This document shows, piece by piece, positions 1-7,926 of a DNA stretch of 33,682 bases (its first letter is position 1; each line of letters opens with the position of its first letter). The stretch is from an uncultured Christensenella sp. GTDB lineage: Bacteria > Bacillota_A > Clostridia > Christensenellales > Borkfalkiaceae. The notes under the pieces are model-generated. The model was not told the DNA's origin and searched no databases. It saw nothing but the letters and a program-made list of their open reading frames with translations. Location of the stretch: the NCBI GenBank assembly GCA_910579295.1, contig CAJTTC010000019.1, forward strand, positions 1 to 33,682. Direction: 5' to 3'. Both the position numbers and the translations under genes were made by a program.

Positions 1-81
1 TTGGTTTTCACGCATATCCATTATAACAGCTATCTTGAATTCTGGCGAGTACTTTGTGTTAAATTTCTTTTTCCTTGACAT
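1..81 (-). CDS. IS3-family transposase OrfA, N-terminal 27 residues (partial)
   Basis: The ATG at 81 is preceded on the minus strand by a GGAGGTG ribosome site about 8 nt upstream. The 27 visible residues begin MSRKKKFNTKYSPEFKIAV. This basic start followed by a Y-S-P-E-F-K helix is typical of the helix-turn-helix OrfA of IS3-family elements, which binds the terminal repeats and is normally joined to the DDE catalytic OrfB by programmed frameshifting. Only the N-terminus is in the window, so activity cannot be assessed. Confidence 0.7.
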   Translation of the reverse strand, partial: MSRKKKFNTKYSPEFKIAVIMDMRENQ

Positions 82-102
82 AAAAATATGCACCTCCAAA
101 AG

Positions 103-127
103 TGTCTAACTTTTGGGGTGCATATCA
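103..127 (-). repeat. Terminal inverted repeat (left) of the IS3-family element
   Basis: On the minus strand this 25-nt stretch starts TG at 127 and ends AGACA at 103, with a CCCCAAAAGTTAGACA core. The TG terminus and core fit IS3-family ends. The partner repeat is outside the window. The exact outer boundary (127 or a few bases inside) is inferred from the TG rule. Confidence 0.6.
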
Positions 128-191
128 GTATTTGCGCGGCGGGGGGCTTTTAATATGTGAATTACTATTTTAAGAATGTGCGCTGTCGTGT

Positions 192-2144
192 TTAATTAAC
201 GCCTTCTATCATATGTTTGAACTGCGCTTCGTCAATTACCGTTATACCCAGCTTTTGCGCCTTAGCAAGCTTCGAGCCCGCCGCCTCGCCCGCAATGACC
301 AACGTGGTTTTCGAAGTGACCGAGCTCTGACACACGCCGCCGTTCGCCTCTATGATTTTTTGCGCCTCACTGCGGGTAAAGGAAGCAAGCGAACCCGTTA
401 AAACAACCGATTGCCCCCCGAATATGCCCGAACTATCGCTCTTTTCAACCGTCTTTACGGCGACGTGTTTAAGAAGATTATCGACCTCTTGCCTGTTGAA
501 GCCGTCGGCAAACCAACCGACGATTGCGCGCGCCGTTATCTCCCCGATATCGTCTAACGCGACAAGCTCTTCAACCGTGGCGTTGCTTAAAGCTTCAATC
601 CCGCCGAACCTTTCGGCAAGCGCCTTAGAGGCAACCTTGCCCACGCCGTCCACTCCTAGCGCGAAAATAAATCTGTCCAACTCAACGCTTTTGCTTCTTT
701 CTATCGAGGCAAGCAAATTGCTTATTTTTTTGTCCTTAAACCCCTCCAACTCAGCCAAATCTTCGGCGGTCAGCGAGTACAGCATCGAGGGGCGCGTAAC
801 GTTCAGGACGTCGTGCGCGAGGGTTGCCGCCGCCTCCGAAAAGCCCTCTATATCCATTGCCCCCTTGCTTGCAAAGTGCGTTAAGTTAGCCACAATGCGC
901 GGCTTGCAGTATCTGTTTGTACAGAAAAGATTTGCGCCCGTTTCGGTTAACGGCTGCTCGCAGAAAGGGCATACGGTCGGCTTCGGCACTTCCCGACTGT
1001 TATCCGTGTGCCCTATGCAGCCTAAAATTTCGGGAATGACCTCGTTGGAGCGGCGAATTAGCACTCTGCTGTTTATTCTGACGTCCTTTTTCTTGATATC
1101 GCCGAGGTTGTTCAGCGTGGCTCTCCTTACCGTAACGCCGCCCAAATCGACGGGCTCGACTTCGGCAAGAGGGGTGAGCTTGCCCGTTCTCCCGACCTGC
1201 CAACGCACATTCTGTACGACCGTTTCAGCCTCCTCCGCCTCGAACTTGAACGCCATAGCCCAACGGGGGAATTTGTCGGTGTAGCCAATCTGCTCGCGCA
1301 CCGTAGCGTCGTTGAGCTTTATGACCGCGCCGTCCGTCAGCACGTCGAGAGTTTTACGCTCCACCTCTATATGCTCAACCGCGGAAATAACCTCCTCTTC
1401 GCTTGCGCACACGCGCAGGAAGGGAAAGACTTTAAAGCCGTTGTTGCGTAAAAATTCAAAGTGCGCCTCCTGCGTGGGGAGCTCGCCCTCGGACATATAG
1501 TTGACGTTATAGAATAATATTTCGGGCTTGCGCTCCGCCGTCACCTTGGGGTCGAGATTTCTTATAGCTCCCGCCGCCGCGTTGCGCGCGTTTTTAAGCT
1601 GTTCCTTCGCCGTCCTGTTGTACTCTTCGAGCACGGACAGTCGGATAATAGCCTCGCCCTGCACCTCTAAAAGTCCCTTGTAATCGATTGTCAGGGGGAA
1701 ACTCCTTATAGTCAGACACTGCGCAGTGACGTCTTCGCCCTCCACGCCGTTGCCGCGCGTAGTCGCCCGCACGAACCTTCCGCCGTCGTACGTCAGGCAC
1801 ATAGTCAGTCCGTCGAACTTGTATTCGACCGTAAAGCTGGGCTCGGGCACCGCCTTTTTTATGCGCGTGAAGAACGCCGAGAGCTGTTCGTAAGTGACGG
1901 ACTTGTCAAGGCTGTACAGTCTGTGAACGTGCGTATGCCTCTCGAAGCCCTTTACGGGGTCGCCGCCCACGCGCTTGGTCGGGCTGTCAAACTCCACCTC
2001 GCCCGTCTGCTCCTCTATTGCTTTAAGTTCGTCATAGAGAGCGTCGTACTCCCTGTCCGAAACCGACGGGTTGTCCAAAACGTAGTATTCGTACGCCCAT
2101 TTGTTGAGCGTATCAATTAAATATCTTACTCTGTTTTTATCCAT
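192..2144 (-). CDS. ligA: NAD-dependent DNA ligase LigA
   Basis: Seals 3'-OH/5'-phosphate nicks in duplex DNA during replication and repair using NAD+ as adenylate donor, in the cytoplasm. The 650-residue length is normal for the family. The N-terminal Ia/adenylation domain carries the lysine nucleotidylation motif KFDG at 109-112. Next come the OB fold, a four-cysteine zinc finger (Cys392, 395, 408, 413), the helix-hairpin-helix region (about 430-570) and a C-terminal BRCT domain from about 575 (GGQSVVLTG start). The ATG at 2144 has an AAAGGG ribosome site and a conserved N-terminus. pcrA lies 51 nt upstream, so the two are probably co-transcribed from the pcrA promoter; pcrA-ligA is a widespread Bacillota order. 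No intrinsic terminator is seen before the IS end that follows it. Confidence 0.97.
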   Translation of the reverse strand: MDKNRVRYLIDTLNKWAYEYYVLDNPSVSDREYDALYDELKAIEEQTGEVEFDSPTKRVGGDPVKGFERHTHVHRLYSLDKSVTYEQLSAFFTRIKKAVPEPSFTVEYKFDGLTMCLTYDGGRFVRATTRGNGVEGEDVTAQCLTIRSFPLTIDYKGLLEVQGEAIIRLSVLEEYNRTAKEQLKNARNAAAGAIRNLDPKVTAERKPEILFYNVNYMSEGELPTQEAHFEFLRNNGFKVFPFLRVCASEEEVISAVEHIEVERKTLDVLTDGAVIKLNDATVREQIGYTDKFPRWAMAFKFEAEEAETVVQNVRWQVGRTGKLTPLAEVEPVDLGGVTVRRATLNNLGDIKKKDVRINSRVLIRRSNEVIPEILGCIGHTDNSREVPKPTVCPFCEQPLTETGANLFCTNRYCKPRIVANLTHFASKGAMDIEGFSEAAATLAHDVLNVTRPSMLYSLTAEDLAELEGFKDKKISNLLASIERSKSVELDRFIFALGVDGVGKVASKALAERFGGIEALSNATVEELVALDDIGEITARAIVGWFADGFNRQEVDNLLKHVAVKTVEKSDSSGIFGGQSVVLTGSLASFTRSEAQKIIEANGGVCQSSVTSKTTLVIAGEAAGSKLAKAQKLGITVIDEAQFKHMIEGVN

Positions 2145-2195
2145 AATGACCCTTTCTTATCCGACCGTCCTCTATACACAAGTCTGATTGGGATA

Positions 2196-4592
2196 TCAAG
2201 AAATTATTTCGAGAGGAGCGATTGCCGCCGAAAGCTCCTTAACGCCCTGACCGTCGAAAGCGATATCGACGACCGCGCCGCCGTTTTTAAGCGCAACAAC
2301 CCTGCCAACGCCGAATTTGGGATGCCGCACCATACAGCCGACGGTGTAATTTTTGCCGCCCGCCTTAGGCTTAGCCGCGCCTACGCCGAACGAAGCCGCG
2401 GGCGAAAACGTTTTGGGCTGTTGCCGCGCCGCCGCTCCCGCTGTACGCACCTTGGGCGTAACGTCCGAGGAATAGCCGTCGTCCGAAGAATACACGCTGC
2501 GCCTGCCGTAACCCGCATTACGGTCGTCCGATGCGCCGCGCCCGCTCTCCTGCCAATAATCGCCCTCATAGCCGTCGCTTCCGTAAGTACTGCGCACTCC
2601 GTAACCCGAGCCGTAGCCAGAGCCGTAACCCGAGCCGTAGCCGCCGCGGTTGCCGTAAGATGAGCGCCTGCCGTATGAGTTTTCGTCTTCTTTTATATGT
2701 ATGCAGCCGCTCAGATTTTTCAGAAACAGCGAGGGCACGGTGGCTTCCCTGTGACCGTAGAGATAGCGGCTCTTGGAGCGGGTGAGCCATAGAAGCTTTC
2801 TTGCACGCGTTACCGCGACGTACATAAGCCGCCTTTCCTCCTCGATTGCCGAGGGGTCGTCCTTTGCTCGCGAGGTGGGCATAATGCCGTCCTCCAAGCC
2901 GCAAATTATAACGTTATTAAATTCGAGCCCCTTTACGGAGTGGATTGTCGCAAGCGTGACGTAATTGCCGTCGTCCATATCGTCCGTATCGGAAGCGAGC
3001 GTAATCTGATTGAGATAGTCGTTGAGCGTCGCCTCGGGATTGAGCCGCGAGAAGTCGTCAGCCGCCGCGATAAGCTCGTCGAGGTTGGCGAGCTTTGCGT
3101 CGCCCTCGTCCGTATGGTCGTCGTAAGCCGTCTTCAAGTCGGTATATATTATCAGCTCGCGCACAAGATTACCGACATTTTCCGTCTGCGCGGAGATAAT
3201 CAGCTTTTTGAGCAAATTGGAAAAGTCGTTGATTTTGGACTTGACCGACGAAGTAAGAGGCAAGTCGTCGACGTCTATGCACGCGTCGTAGAGCGAAAGC
3301 CCGTTGCCCTGCGCGTACCGCGCCATAACGTCCAGAGTTTTCGTTCCAATGCCGCGGCGAGGCACGTTGATAATTCTGATAAACGCCTCGTCGTCGAACG
3401 GGTTGGAGATAAGACGGAGATATGCGAGCACGTCTTTGATTTCCTTACGCTCGTAGAACTTGAATCCGCCGTACACCCTGTAAGGAATGCCGTATTTAGC
3501 GAACTCCTGCTCGTACGACCGTGTAAGGGCGTTTATGCGCATCAAAACGGCGAAGTCGGAGTATTTGCCCCCCGCATATACCGCGGCGTTTATGGTTTTT
3601 GCGGCAAAGAGAGCCTCGTCCTTTTCCTCCTCCGCCTGCACGTATTCGGGGGTTACGCCGTCCTCTTCCTCCGTCCATAACGTCTTTTTATGCCGTTTGC
3701 CGTTTTTGGCTATAATTTCGTTTGCAAGCTTTAAAATAGAGCCCGTGGAACGGTAGTTGCGTTGAAGCTTATACACCTTAGCTTGGGGATAGTCGCGGTC
3801 GAATTTCAGAATATTCTCTATTTCCGCGCCGCGCCAGCCGTATATGGATTGGTCGTCGTCTCCCACGACGAAAAGGTTGCCGTGCTTCGAAGAAAGCAAC
3901 CTGATTATGTTGTACTGCACGGAGTTCGTATCCTGAAACTCGTCCACGTGAACGTACTTGAATTTATCGGACAGGTACTCCTTCACTTCGGGGTGTCCGC
4001 GCAACAGGCGCAGCGTTTCAACAAGCAAATCGTCGAAATCGAGCGAGTTGCAGTCGCGCAGATAATCGTTATAGCGCGAAAACACCTCGACCGCCTGCTT
4101 TATGTAATTCTCGTCCTTGAAACGCACTCCGTATTGGTCGGGGTCTAAGCCGAGAGTCTTTGCGTTGGCGATATGGTACTTGACGGGCTTTAAAAGCTTT
4201 TCGTCGTAATCGAGCTCTTTAAAAATTTTTTTGATTACGTTACTTCGCTCCGTTTCGCTGTATATGGAGAAGTTGGAGCGAATGCCCGCAGCCTCGCCGT
4301 GCCGCCGCAGAATACGCACGCACATAGAGTGAATAGTGCAAATCCACATACCGCCGACGTCGCCCAGAATGGCGGCTATTCTCTCCTGCATTTCCTTCGC
4401 CGCCTTGTTGGTAAAGGTTATGGCGAGCACGTTAGAGGGCGAGCACAGTCTTTTATCGAGTATGTGAGCAATACGCGAGGTGAGCACGCGCGTCTTACCG
4501 CTGCCTGCGCCCGCAAGCACGAGCACGGCGCCCTCTGTATCGAGCACGGGTTTTATCTGTTCTTCGTTGAGTTGTTCAAGTAAATCTTCCAT
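2196..4592 (-). CDS. pcrA: ATP-dependent DNA helicase PcrA/UvrD (SF1A)
   Basis: A 3'-5' superfamily 1A helicase for repair, rolling-circle replication and displacement of proteins from DNA. Motif I GAGSGKT is at 28-34, followed by the motif III DDDQSIYGWRG segment and the C-terminal VTRARKLLW motif. The family's C-terminal Tudor-like domain begins around VGCMVRHPKFGVG. Between the helicase core and this domain is an unusual low-complexity linker rich in Gly, Tyr, Ser and Arg, with four GYGS units at about 650-665. The frame stays open to a TTG at 4634, but that codon overlaps the promoter -10 box, so the ATG at 4592 (798 residues, conserved LNEEQ start) is the better start. ligA follows. Confidence 0.96.
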   Translation of the reverse strand: MEDLLEQLNEEQIKPVLDTEGAVLVLAGAGSGKTRVLTSRIAHILDKRLCSPSNVLAITFTNKAAKEMQERIAAILGDVGGMWICTIHSMCVRILRRHGEAAGIRSNFSIYSETERSNVIKKIFKELDYDEKLLKPVKYHIANAKTLGLDPDQYGVRFKDENYIKQAVEVFSRYNDYLRDCNSLDFDDLLVETLRLLRGHPEVKEYLSDKFKYVHVDEFQDTNSVQYNIIRLLSSKHGNLFVVGDDDQSIYGWRGAEIENILKFDRDYPQAKVYKLQRNYRSTGSILKLANEIIAKNGKRHKKTLWTEEEDGVTPEYVQAEEEKDEALFAAKTINAAVYAGGKYSDFAVLMRINALTRSYEQEFAKYGIPYRVYGGFKFYERKEIKDVLAYLRLISNPFDDEAFIRIINVPRRGIGTKTLDVMARYAQGNGLSLYDACIDVDDLPLTSSVKSKINDFSNLLKKLIISAQTENVGNLVRELIIYTDLKTAYDDHTDEGDAKLANLDELIAAADDFSRLNPEATLNDYLNQITLASDTDDMDDGNYVTLATIHSVKGLEFNNVIICGLEDGIMPTSRAKDDPSAIEEERRLMYVAVTRARKLLWLTRSKSRYLYGHREATVPSLFLKNLSGCIHIKEDENSYGRRSSYGNRGGYGSGYGSGYGSGYGVRSTYGSDGYEGDYWQESGRGASDDRNAGYGRRSVYSSDDGYSSDVTPKVRTAGAAARQQPKTFSPAASFGVGAAKPKAGGKNYTVGCMVRHPKFGVGRVVALKNGGAVVDIAFDGQGVKELSAAIAPLEIIS

Positions 4593-4622
4593 TGTAAATC
4601 CGTCCGCATTAATAACGTTGTC

Positions 4623-4651
4623 ATTATAACACAAAGGGCGCGCATAATCAA
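4623..4651 (-). promoter_or_regulatory. Sigma-A-type promoter of pcrA-ligA
   Basis: On the minus strand, -35 TTGATT (4646-4651), a 17-nt spacer, and -10 TATAAT (4623-4628). The predicted transcription start is near 4616, giving a leader of about 24 nt before the ATG at 4592. It excludes the in-frame TTG at 4634 as the translation start. Confidence 0.75.
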
Positions 4652-4721
4652 GATAATTGACCGCAACGCGCCCCGATTTTATTATTTAAGGCGATAAGAA
4701 ATATTCGGCATATTGCGCCTG

Positions 4722-5105
4722 TCACTTCTTAATTCTCAACTCCGCTTCCCTTCTGTACTTTTCAAGGGCGGCAAGATACTTGGTGGACAGCTCCATTGTA
4801 TAGCGCTGCCTTTCCTCGTAGGAGAGCGTTTGGAAATACTCCTTATCCGTCAGTCTGCCGATTGCGTCCGAAACCTCGCCGTGCTCGTCCAAAAGCGCCT
4901 TTACCCTGAGATAAAACCCGTCCTCTTCCTCGCCGCGGATTGCGCTCTTCACCTTGCCGTACAGGTGCGATTTAACTTTCGCAGGGTTCTTACCGCACTT
5001 TTCAGCCTCCCTCGCGGTCATATCCACGTCCTCCTTACACCGCCGCCAAAAGTCCGTGCCGAGGCGCTTTTTCGCCTGTTTAGCCATTGTCCTTAAATCG
5101 TCCAT
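4722..5105 (-). CDS. Small hypothetical protein downstream of rpsU
   Basis: Not recognised. The predicted 127-residue protein is soluble and highly charged, mostly helical, with many Lys, Arg and Glu and no membrane segment or signal peptide. The N-terminus is basic (MAKQAKKRLG) with a Trp-Arg-Arg-Cys segment, and the C-terminal third looks like an amphipathic helix ending RIKK. Start ATG at 5105 has a strong GGAGGG ribosome site 5 nt upstream. It lies after the rpsU terminator and before the pcrA promoter, so it may be expressed alone or by readthrough from rpsU. Neither a DNA-binding motif nor a catalytic signature is evident. It could be a lineage-specific ribosome- or nucleic-acid-associated protein because of its charge and neighbour, which is only an inference. 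Confidence 0.75.
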   Translation of the reverse strand: MDDLRTMAKQAKKRLGTDFWRRCKEDVDMTAREAEKCGKNPAKVKSHLYGKVKSAIRGEEEDGFYLRVKALLDEHGEVSDAIGRLTDKEYFQTLSYEERQRYTMELSTKYLAALEKYRREAELRIKK

Positions 5106-5164
5106 ACACCCTCCGCGCGCCGCCGAAATTCTTTAATTTCCGCGCTTTTACGACAAATTTTTTA

Positions 5165-5204
5165 AAGAAAAAACTCTACCGAAGTTTTATCTTAGGTAGA
5201 GTTT
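5165..5204 (-). terminator. Intrinsic terminator after rpsU (potentially bidirectional)
   Basis: A perfect 10-bp stem, AAACTCTACC (5171-5180) against GGTAGAGTTT (5195-5204), has a 14-nt loop. On the minus strand it is followed by TTTTTTCTTT. T-rich sequence also flanks the other side. It sits 14 nt after the rpsU stop. Confidence 0.85.
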
Positions 5205-5217
5205 GATTTTTTTAAGA

Positions 5218-5394
5218 TTAGTTTTTGCTTCTCTTTCTTGCGGCTTCGCTCTTCTTGCGCCTCTTTACGGAAGGGGATTCGTAAAACTCTTTCTTTCTGA
5301 GGTCGCCGATAATACCGTCGCGGGAGCACTTTCTCTTAAATCTTCTGAGTGCGCTTTCCACAGACTCGTTTTCGCCTACTCTTATTGTCGACAT
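5218..5394 (-). CDS. rpsU: 30S ribosomal protein S21
   Basis: A 58-residue small-subunit protein. It begins MSTIRVGENESVESALRRF and continues through RKCSRDGIIGDLRKKEFYE to a strongly basic tail (KRRKKSEAARKRSKN), the typical bacterial S21 pattern. S21 sits near the 3' end of 16S rRNA and the mRNA platform and influences initiation. The ATG at 5394 has a GGAGGTG ribosome site. It has its own promoter (5445-5474) and a strong terminator. Its length is normal. Confidence 0.97.
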   Translation of the reverse strand: MSTIRVGENESVESALRRFKRKCSRDGIIGDLRKKEFYESPSVKRRKKSEAARKRSKN

Positions 5395-5444
5395 CGCTAT
5401 TCACCTCCCCGCTTCAAAGATTGCGCCGCTTGAAACGCTTACAA

Positions 5445-5474
5445 ATTATACCAAAGCCCTTAATTAAAAGTCAA
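5445..5474 (-). promoter_or_regulatory. Sigma-A-type promoter of rpsU
   Basis: On the minus strand, -35 TTGACT (5469-5474), an 18-nt spacer, and -10 TATAAT (5445-5450). The expected start near 5438 gives a leader of about 44 nt containing GGAGGTG. No rpsU-specific structured leader was recognised. Confidence 0.8.
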
Positions 5475-5503
5475 CCGTTTTATTGGCGTTTAAAATAAAA
5501 TTT

Positions 5504-6382
5504 TTATATCGCCGCGACAATAACGTTTATTACTATTCCGACGATTACGGAAATTGCGTACATAGATATGACGAGCAGGATATTGCGCTTAATCTTCTTT
5601 GTGTTTTTGAGCAACACTACAAGTCCCAGACCCGCGTTTGTGCACAGCCCCGCGACGCAGCTTCCGAACGATATCCCGCCCCTCACGAACGTTTCGGTTA
5701 TTACCGTCGACGAAGCGCAGTTGGGAATGAGCCCCACCGCCGCCGTTATAAACGGTCCGTAATACGCGCCGCCGATGAGCCCCGAAGCCAGCTTATCCTC
5801 GCCGACCTCCGCAATGATAAATCCCAACACCAAGTTGACGAGCAGAATAAACGCCGTGACTTTGAGCGCGTGGTAGAGCGGTTCGAGAACGTACAGTCTG
5901 ACGGTAGTCTTTCCCGAATGGTCGTGACCGCACGAATAAGACATTATTTCGCTGTTGCCGTACAGAGGCTGAGCCTCGCTGTGCTTATCGGGAATAATAG
6001 CGTTAACAAGATATCCGACTGCAACGGCTACGAGCAATTTGACGAGAATGAGCGGCAGAATGGACTGCGCCGCCTGCGTGCTCAACGGGCTGTTGACCAA
6101 AAGAATAATGAGAGCCTCGTCGCTTGTGGCGAGGAACACCGCCATAATAGTGCCCGTGCGGATTAGCCCCGAGTCGTAGAGCTTAGCCGCCATTACGGAA
6201 AATCCGCACTGCGGAATAAGCCCTGTCGCGCCGCCGATGAGGGGCGCAAGCGGGCCGTTTAACGCCCTGCGGCTCTTGGCGGCGGAAGTGCCGTTCTCCA
6301 TAAGCTCGATGAGCATATATATTATTAAGATAAAGGGGAATACGATTAACGTATCCTTTAATGCGTCGAGTATAACTTCCAA
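5504..6382 (-). CDS. Multi-spanning permease, putative heavy-metal/arsenical exporter (DUF2899/ArsP_2-like)
   Basis: A hydrophobic 292-residue protein with about 8-10 membrane segments in two related halves. Each half carries a glycine/proline motif: GLIPQCGFSVMAA in the first and GLIPNCASSTVITE in the second. The cysteine inside each repeat suggests metal or metalloid handling. A soluble central loop holds a Cys-Gly-His-Asp-His cluster, typical of metal-binding linkers. The family is annotated variously as arsenic efflux or putative manganese transport; the substrate is not decidable here. Start is a TTG at 6382 with AAAGG upstream; the next methionine would cut off the conserved first helix (DTLIVFPFILIIYMLIE). 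No ars regulator or reductase is adjacent. Confidence 0.75.
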   Translation of the reverse strand: MEVILDALKDTLIVFPFILIIYMLIELMENGTSAAKSRRALNGPLAPLIGGATGLIPQCGFSVMAAKLYDSGLIRTGTIMAVFLATSDEALIILLVNSPLSTQAAQSILPLILVKLLVAVAVGYLVNAIIPDKHSEAQPLYGNSEIMSYSCGHDHSGKTTVRLYVLEPLYHALKVTAFILLVNLVLGFIIAEVGEDKLASGLIGGAYYGPFITAAVGLIPNCASSTVITETFVRGGISFGSCVAGLCTNAGLGLVVLLKNTKKIKRNILLVISMYAISVIVGIVINVIVAAI

Positions 6383-6523
6383 AATAAACCTTTACGGAAA
6401 CGATAACCAACAGAAAATAAGCTATTGCAATTCTTAATTACTCATTCCGAATATTAAACTGTATTACTTATTCCCCGCGCGCCGCAAACTTATACCCGCA
6501 ATAGCGCGGATTTTGCGCGCCTG

Positions 6524-7744
6524 TTATTTCTTCTTCTTTTTATCCGCCTTGGAAAGGCTGAACTTCTTTTTGAGCTGTTCCTCCTCGTCGTAGGTAAAAG
6601 GAACGACGTCAGCCTCCGCGCGGTCGGTCTTGATATAGCCCTCGTCCCTCGCCAATAGAGTTAAACGCGTGTCGGCGTCGAAGAGGTGCGCGTGAGTCAT
6701 ATCCACTTCGAGGTCTACGTTGTCGCCCTTTGCAAGCTCCTTTTCGGACTTTACTACAAGGGAAAGCTGACCTTTCTCGCAATCGGCGTAAATATCGCCG
6801 CATATGCTTTCCGACGTGGCTACGGTTGCGGCGAACAGCCCGTCTTTACCGACCGTAACGTCCTCGGGGCGGATACCCAGAATGACCTTCTTACCCGTGC
6901 CCGCGTACTCGTCAATATTTGTAAAACGCTTTACCGTATTTTCCGTAAGCGGGAAGCGCACGCCGTCAAACAGCGCGAAGACGTTCTCCCCCTCCCTCTC
7001 TATGACCGCGCCGTTTACGAAATTAATCGTAGGCGAGCCAACCGTAAACGCCACGTAAGCGTTGGCGGGGTAGTCGTACAGGTTGGCGGGTGTATCGAAT
7101 TGCTGAACAAAGCCGTCGCGCAGGACAATCATACGCGTAGCCATTGTAAGCGCCTCGTTGACGTTTTTGCTCGCATAAATAAACGTGCCCTTCATTCTGA
7201 CCTGTAAATTGATGAGCACGGAGCGCAGTCTTTCGCGGACTTCGGGAGCGACGCCCGAAATGGGGTCGTCGAGGAGGTACAGCTTAGGCTCGCGAGCGAT
7301 AGCTCTTGCAAACGCCACCAACTGCTTTTGTTCGGCGGAGAGCGCCTTTGGCTTGCGGAAGAGCACGTCGTTAAGCCCCAGCAAATCCGCCGCCGCCTTG
7401 ACGCGCTGTTCTATTACGGTATTGTTTACCTTCCTCATACGCAAGCCGAACGCTATATTCTCGAAAATGTTAAGCGAGGGATAGAGCGAACCGCCCTGAA
7501 ATATCATAGCTATATCCCTGTCGCGGGAGGGCGCGGACGTCACGTCGTTATCGCCGATAAAAATCTGTCCCTCCGTCACCTCGTCAAGCCCCGAAATGAG
7601 GCGCAGAAGCGTGGTCTTACCGCTCTTTTCGCCGCCGACTACCGCAACGAATTCGCCGTCGCCGAACGTCAGGTTTACCTTATAGAGCGCAAGCTCGCCC
7701 GAGGGATATATTTTGCTCACCGATTTAAGCTCTGAATTAGCCAT
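6524..7744 (-). CDS. MalK/UgpC/MsmK-type ABC transporter ATP-binding protein with degenerate catalytic motifs
   Basis: A 406-residue protein with an ABC nucleotide-binding domain (about 1-235) and a C-terminal TOBE/OB regulatory region (about 236-375, including the RPEDV segment), as in ATPases of carbohydrate importers; it ends in a lysine-rich tail. Walker A is usable (GGEKSGKTT, 37-45) and the Q-loop Gln83 is present. Other motifs are not canonical: the signature reads LSAEQ (135-139) instead of LSGGQ, the Walker B glutamate is Asp160, the D-loop is SGVA instead of SNLD, and the switch histidine is Lys193. No permease or solute-binding gene is adjacent. It may be the degenerate half of a heterodimer, a regulatory pseudo-ATPase, or an orphan paralogue. 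Start ATG 7744 has GGAG upstream. Confidence 0.85.
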   Translation of the reverse strand: MANSELKSVSKIYPSGELALYKVNLTFGDGEFVAVVGGEKSGKTTLLRLISGLDEVTEGQIFIGDNDVTSAPSRDRDIAMIFQGGSLYPSLNIFENIAFGLRMRKVNNTVIEQRVKAAADLLGLNDVLFRKPKALSAEQKQLVAFARAIAREPKLYLLDDPISGVAPEVRERLRSVLINLQVRMKGTFIYASKNVNEALTMATRMIVLRDGFVQQFDTPANLYDYPANAYVAFTVGSPTINFVNGAVIEREGENVFALFDGVRFPLTENTVKRFTNIDEYAGTGKKVILGIRPEDVTVGKDGLFAATVATSESICGDIYADCEKGQLSLVVKSEKELAKGDNVDLEVDMTHAHLFDADTRLTLLARDEGYIKTDRAEADVVPFTYDEEEQLKKKFSLSKADKKKKK

Positions 7745-7800
7745 TTCCTTTTTCTCCGATTTGATGTACGCGGGAGATATCCGCGCTTTTAGTTTTATTT

Positions 7801-7830
7801 ATCATACCACATAACGTAATATTTTACCAA
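7801..7830 (-). promoter_or_regulatory. Probable promoter of the ABC ATPase gene, with direct repeats
   Basis: On the minus strand, -35 TTGGTA (7825-7830), an 18-nt spacer and -10 TATGAT (7801-7806). Two near-identical 11-nt direct repeats, ACCACATAACG (7806-7816) and ACCGCATAACG (7830-7840), are spaced by 24 nt and flank the promoter elements, as an operator might. No regulator is identifiable nearby. Confidence 0.5.
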
Positions 7831-7891
7831 CCGCATAACGCCGAATTTTGAAAATTTTGCAAAAATAATTTGCTGCCGCCTTTTTTATCCC

Positions 7892-7920
7892 TTGCCAAAG
7901 CGCCGCGTTTGCTGTAAAAT
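7892..7920 (+). promoter_or_regulatory. Promoter of queH, predicting a leaderless mRNA
   Basis: -35 TTGCCA (7892-7897), a 17-nt spacer and -10 TAAAAT (7915-7920). Only 6 nt separate the -10 box from the ATG at 7927, so transcription should begin at or beside the start codon. No ribosome site exists in the gap (aaacct). Confidence 0.65.
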
Positions 7921-7926
7921 AAACCT

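Larger units (their letters stand above)
1..127 (-). mobile_element. IS3-family insertion sequence, left end only (runs off the window)
   Basis: The minus strand from 127 downwards shows the usual left end of an IS3-family element: a terminal repeat beginning TG, a strong ribosome site, and the first codons of an OrfA-type transposase reading out of the window. The terminal sequence contains the CCCCAAAAGTTAGACA core seen in many IS3/IS150-type elements. The rest of the element lies beyond base 1, so completeness, the right end and any target duplication cannot be judged. The element sits directly downstream of ligA. Confidence 0.75.

Noticed and set aside
352..1284. Long open frame on the plus strand within ligA
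   Set aside because: Antisense shadow of ligA with Ser/Leu-rich composition, no ribosome site and no family resemblance.
2940..3680. Long open frame on the plus strand within pcrA
   Set aside because: Antisense shadow caused by GC-rich third positions; Arg/Val-rich and without ribosome site.
4593..4634. TTG start for pcrA at 4634
   Set aside because: It overlaps the -10 box of the promoter and adds residues not typical of PcrA.
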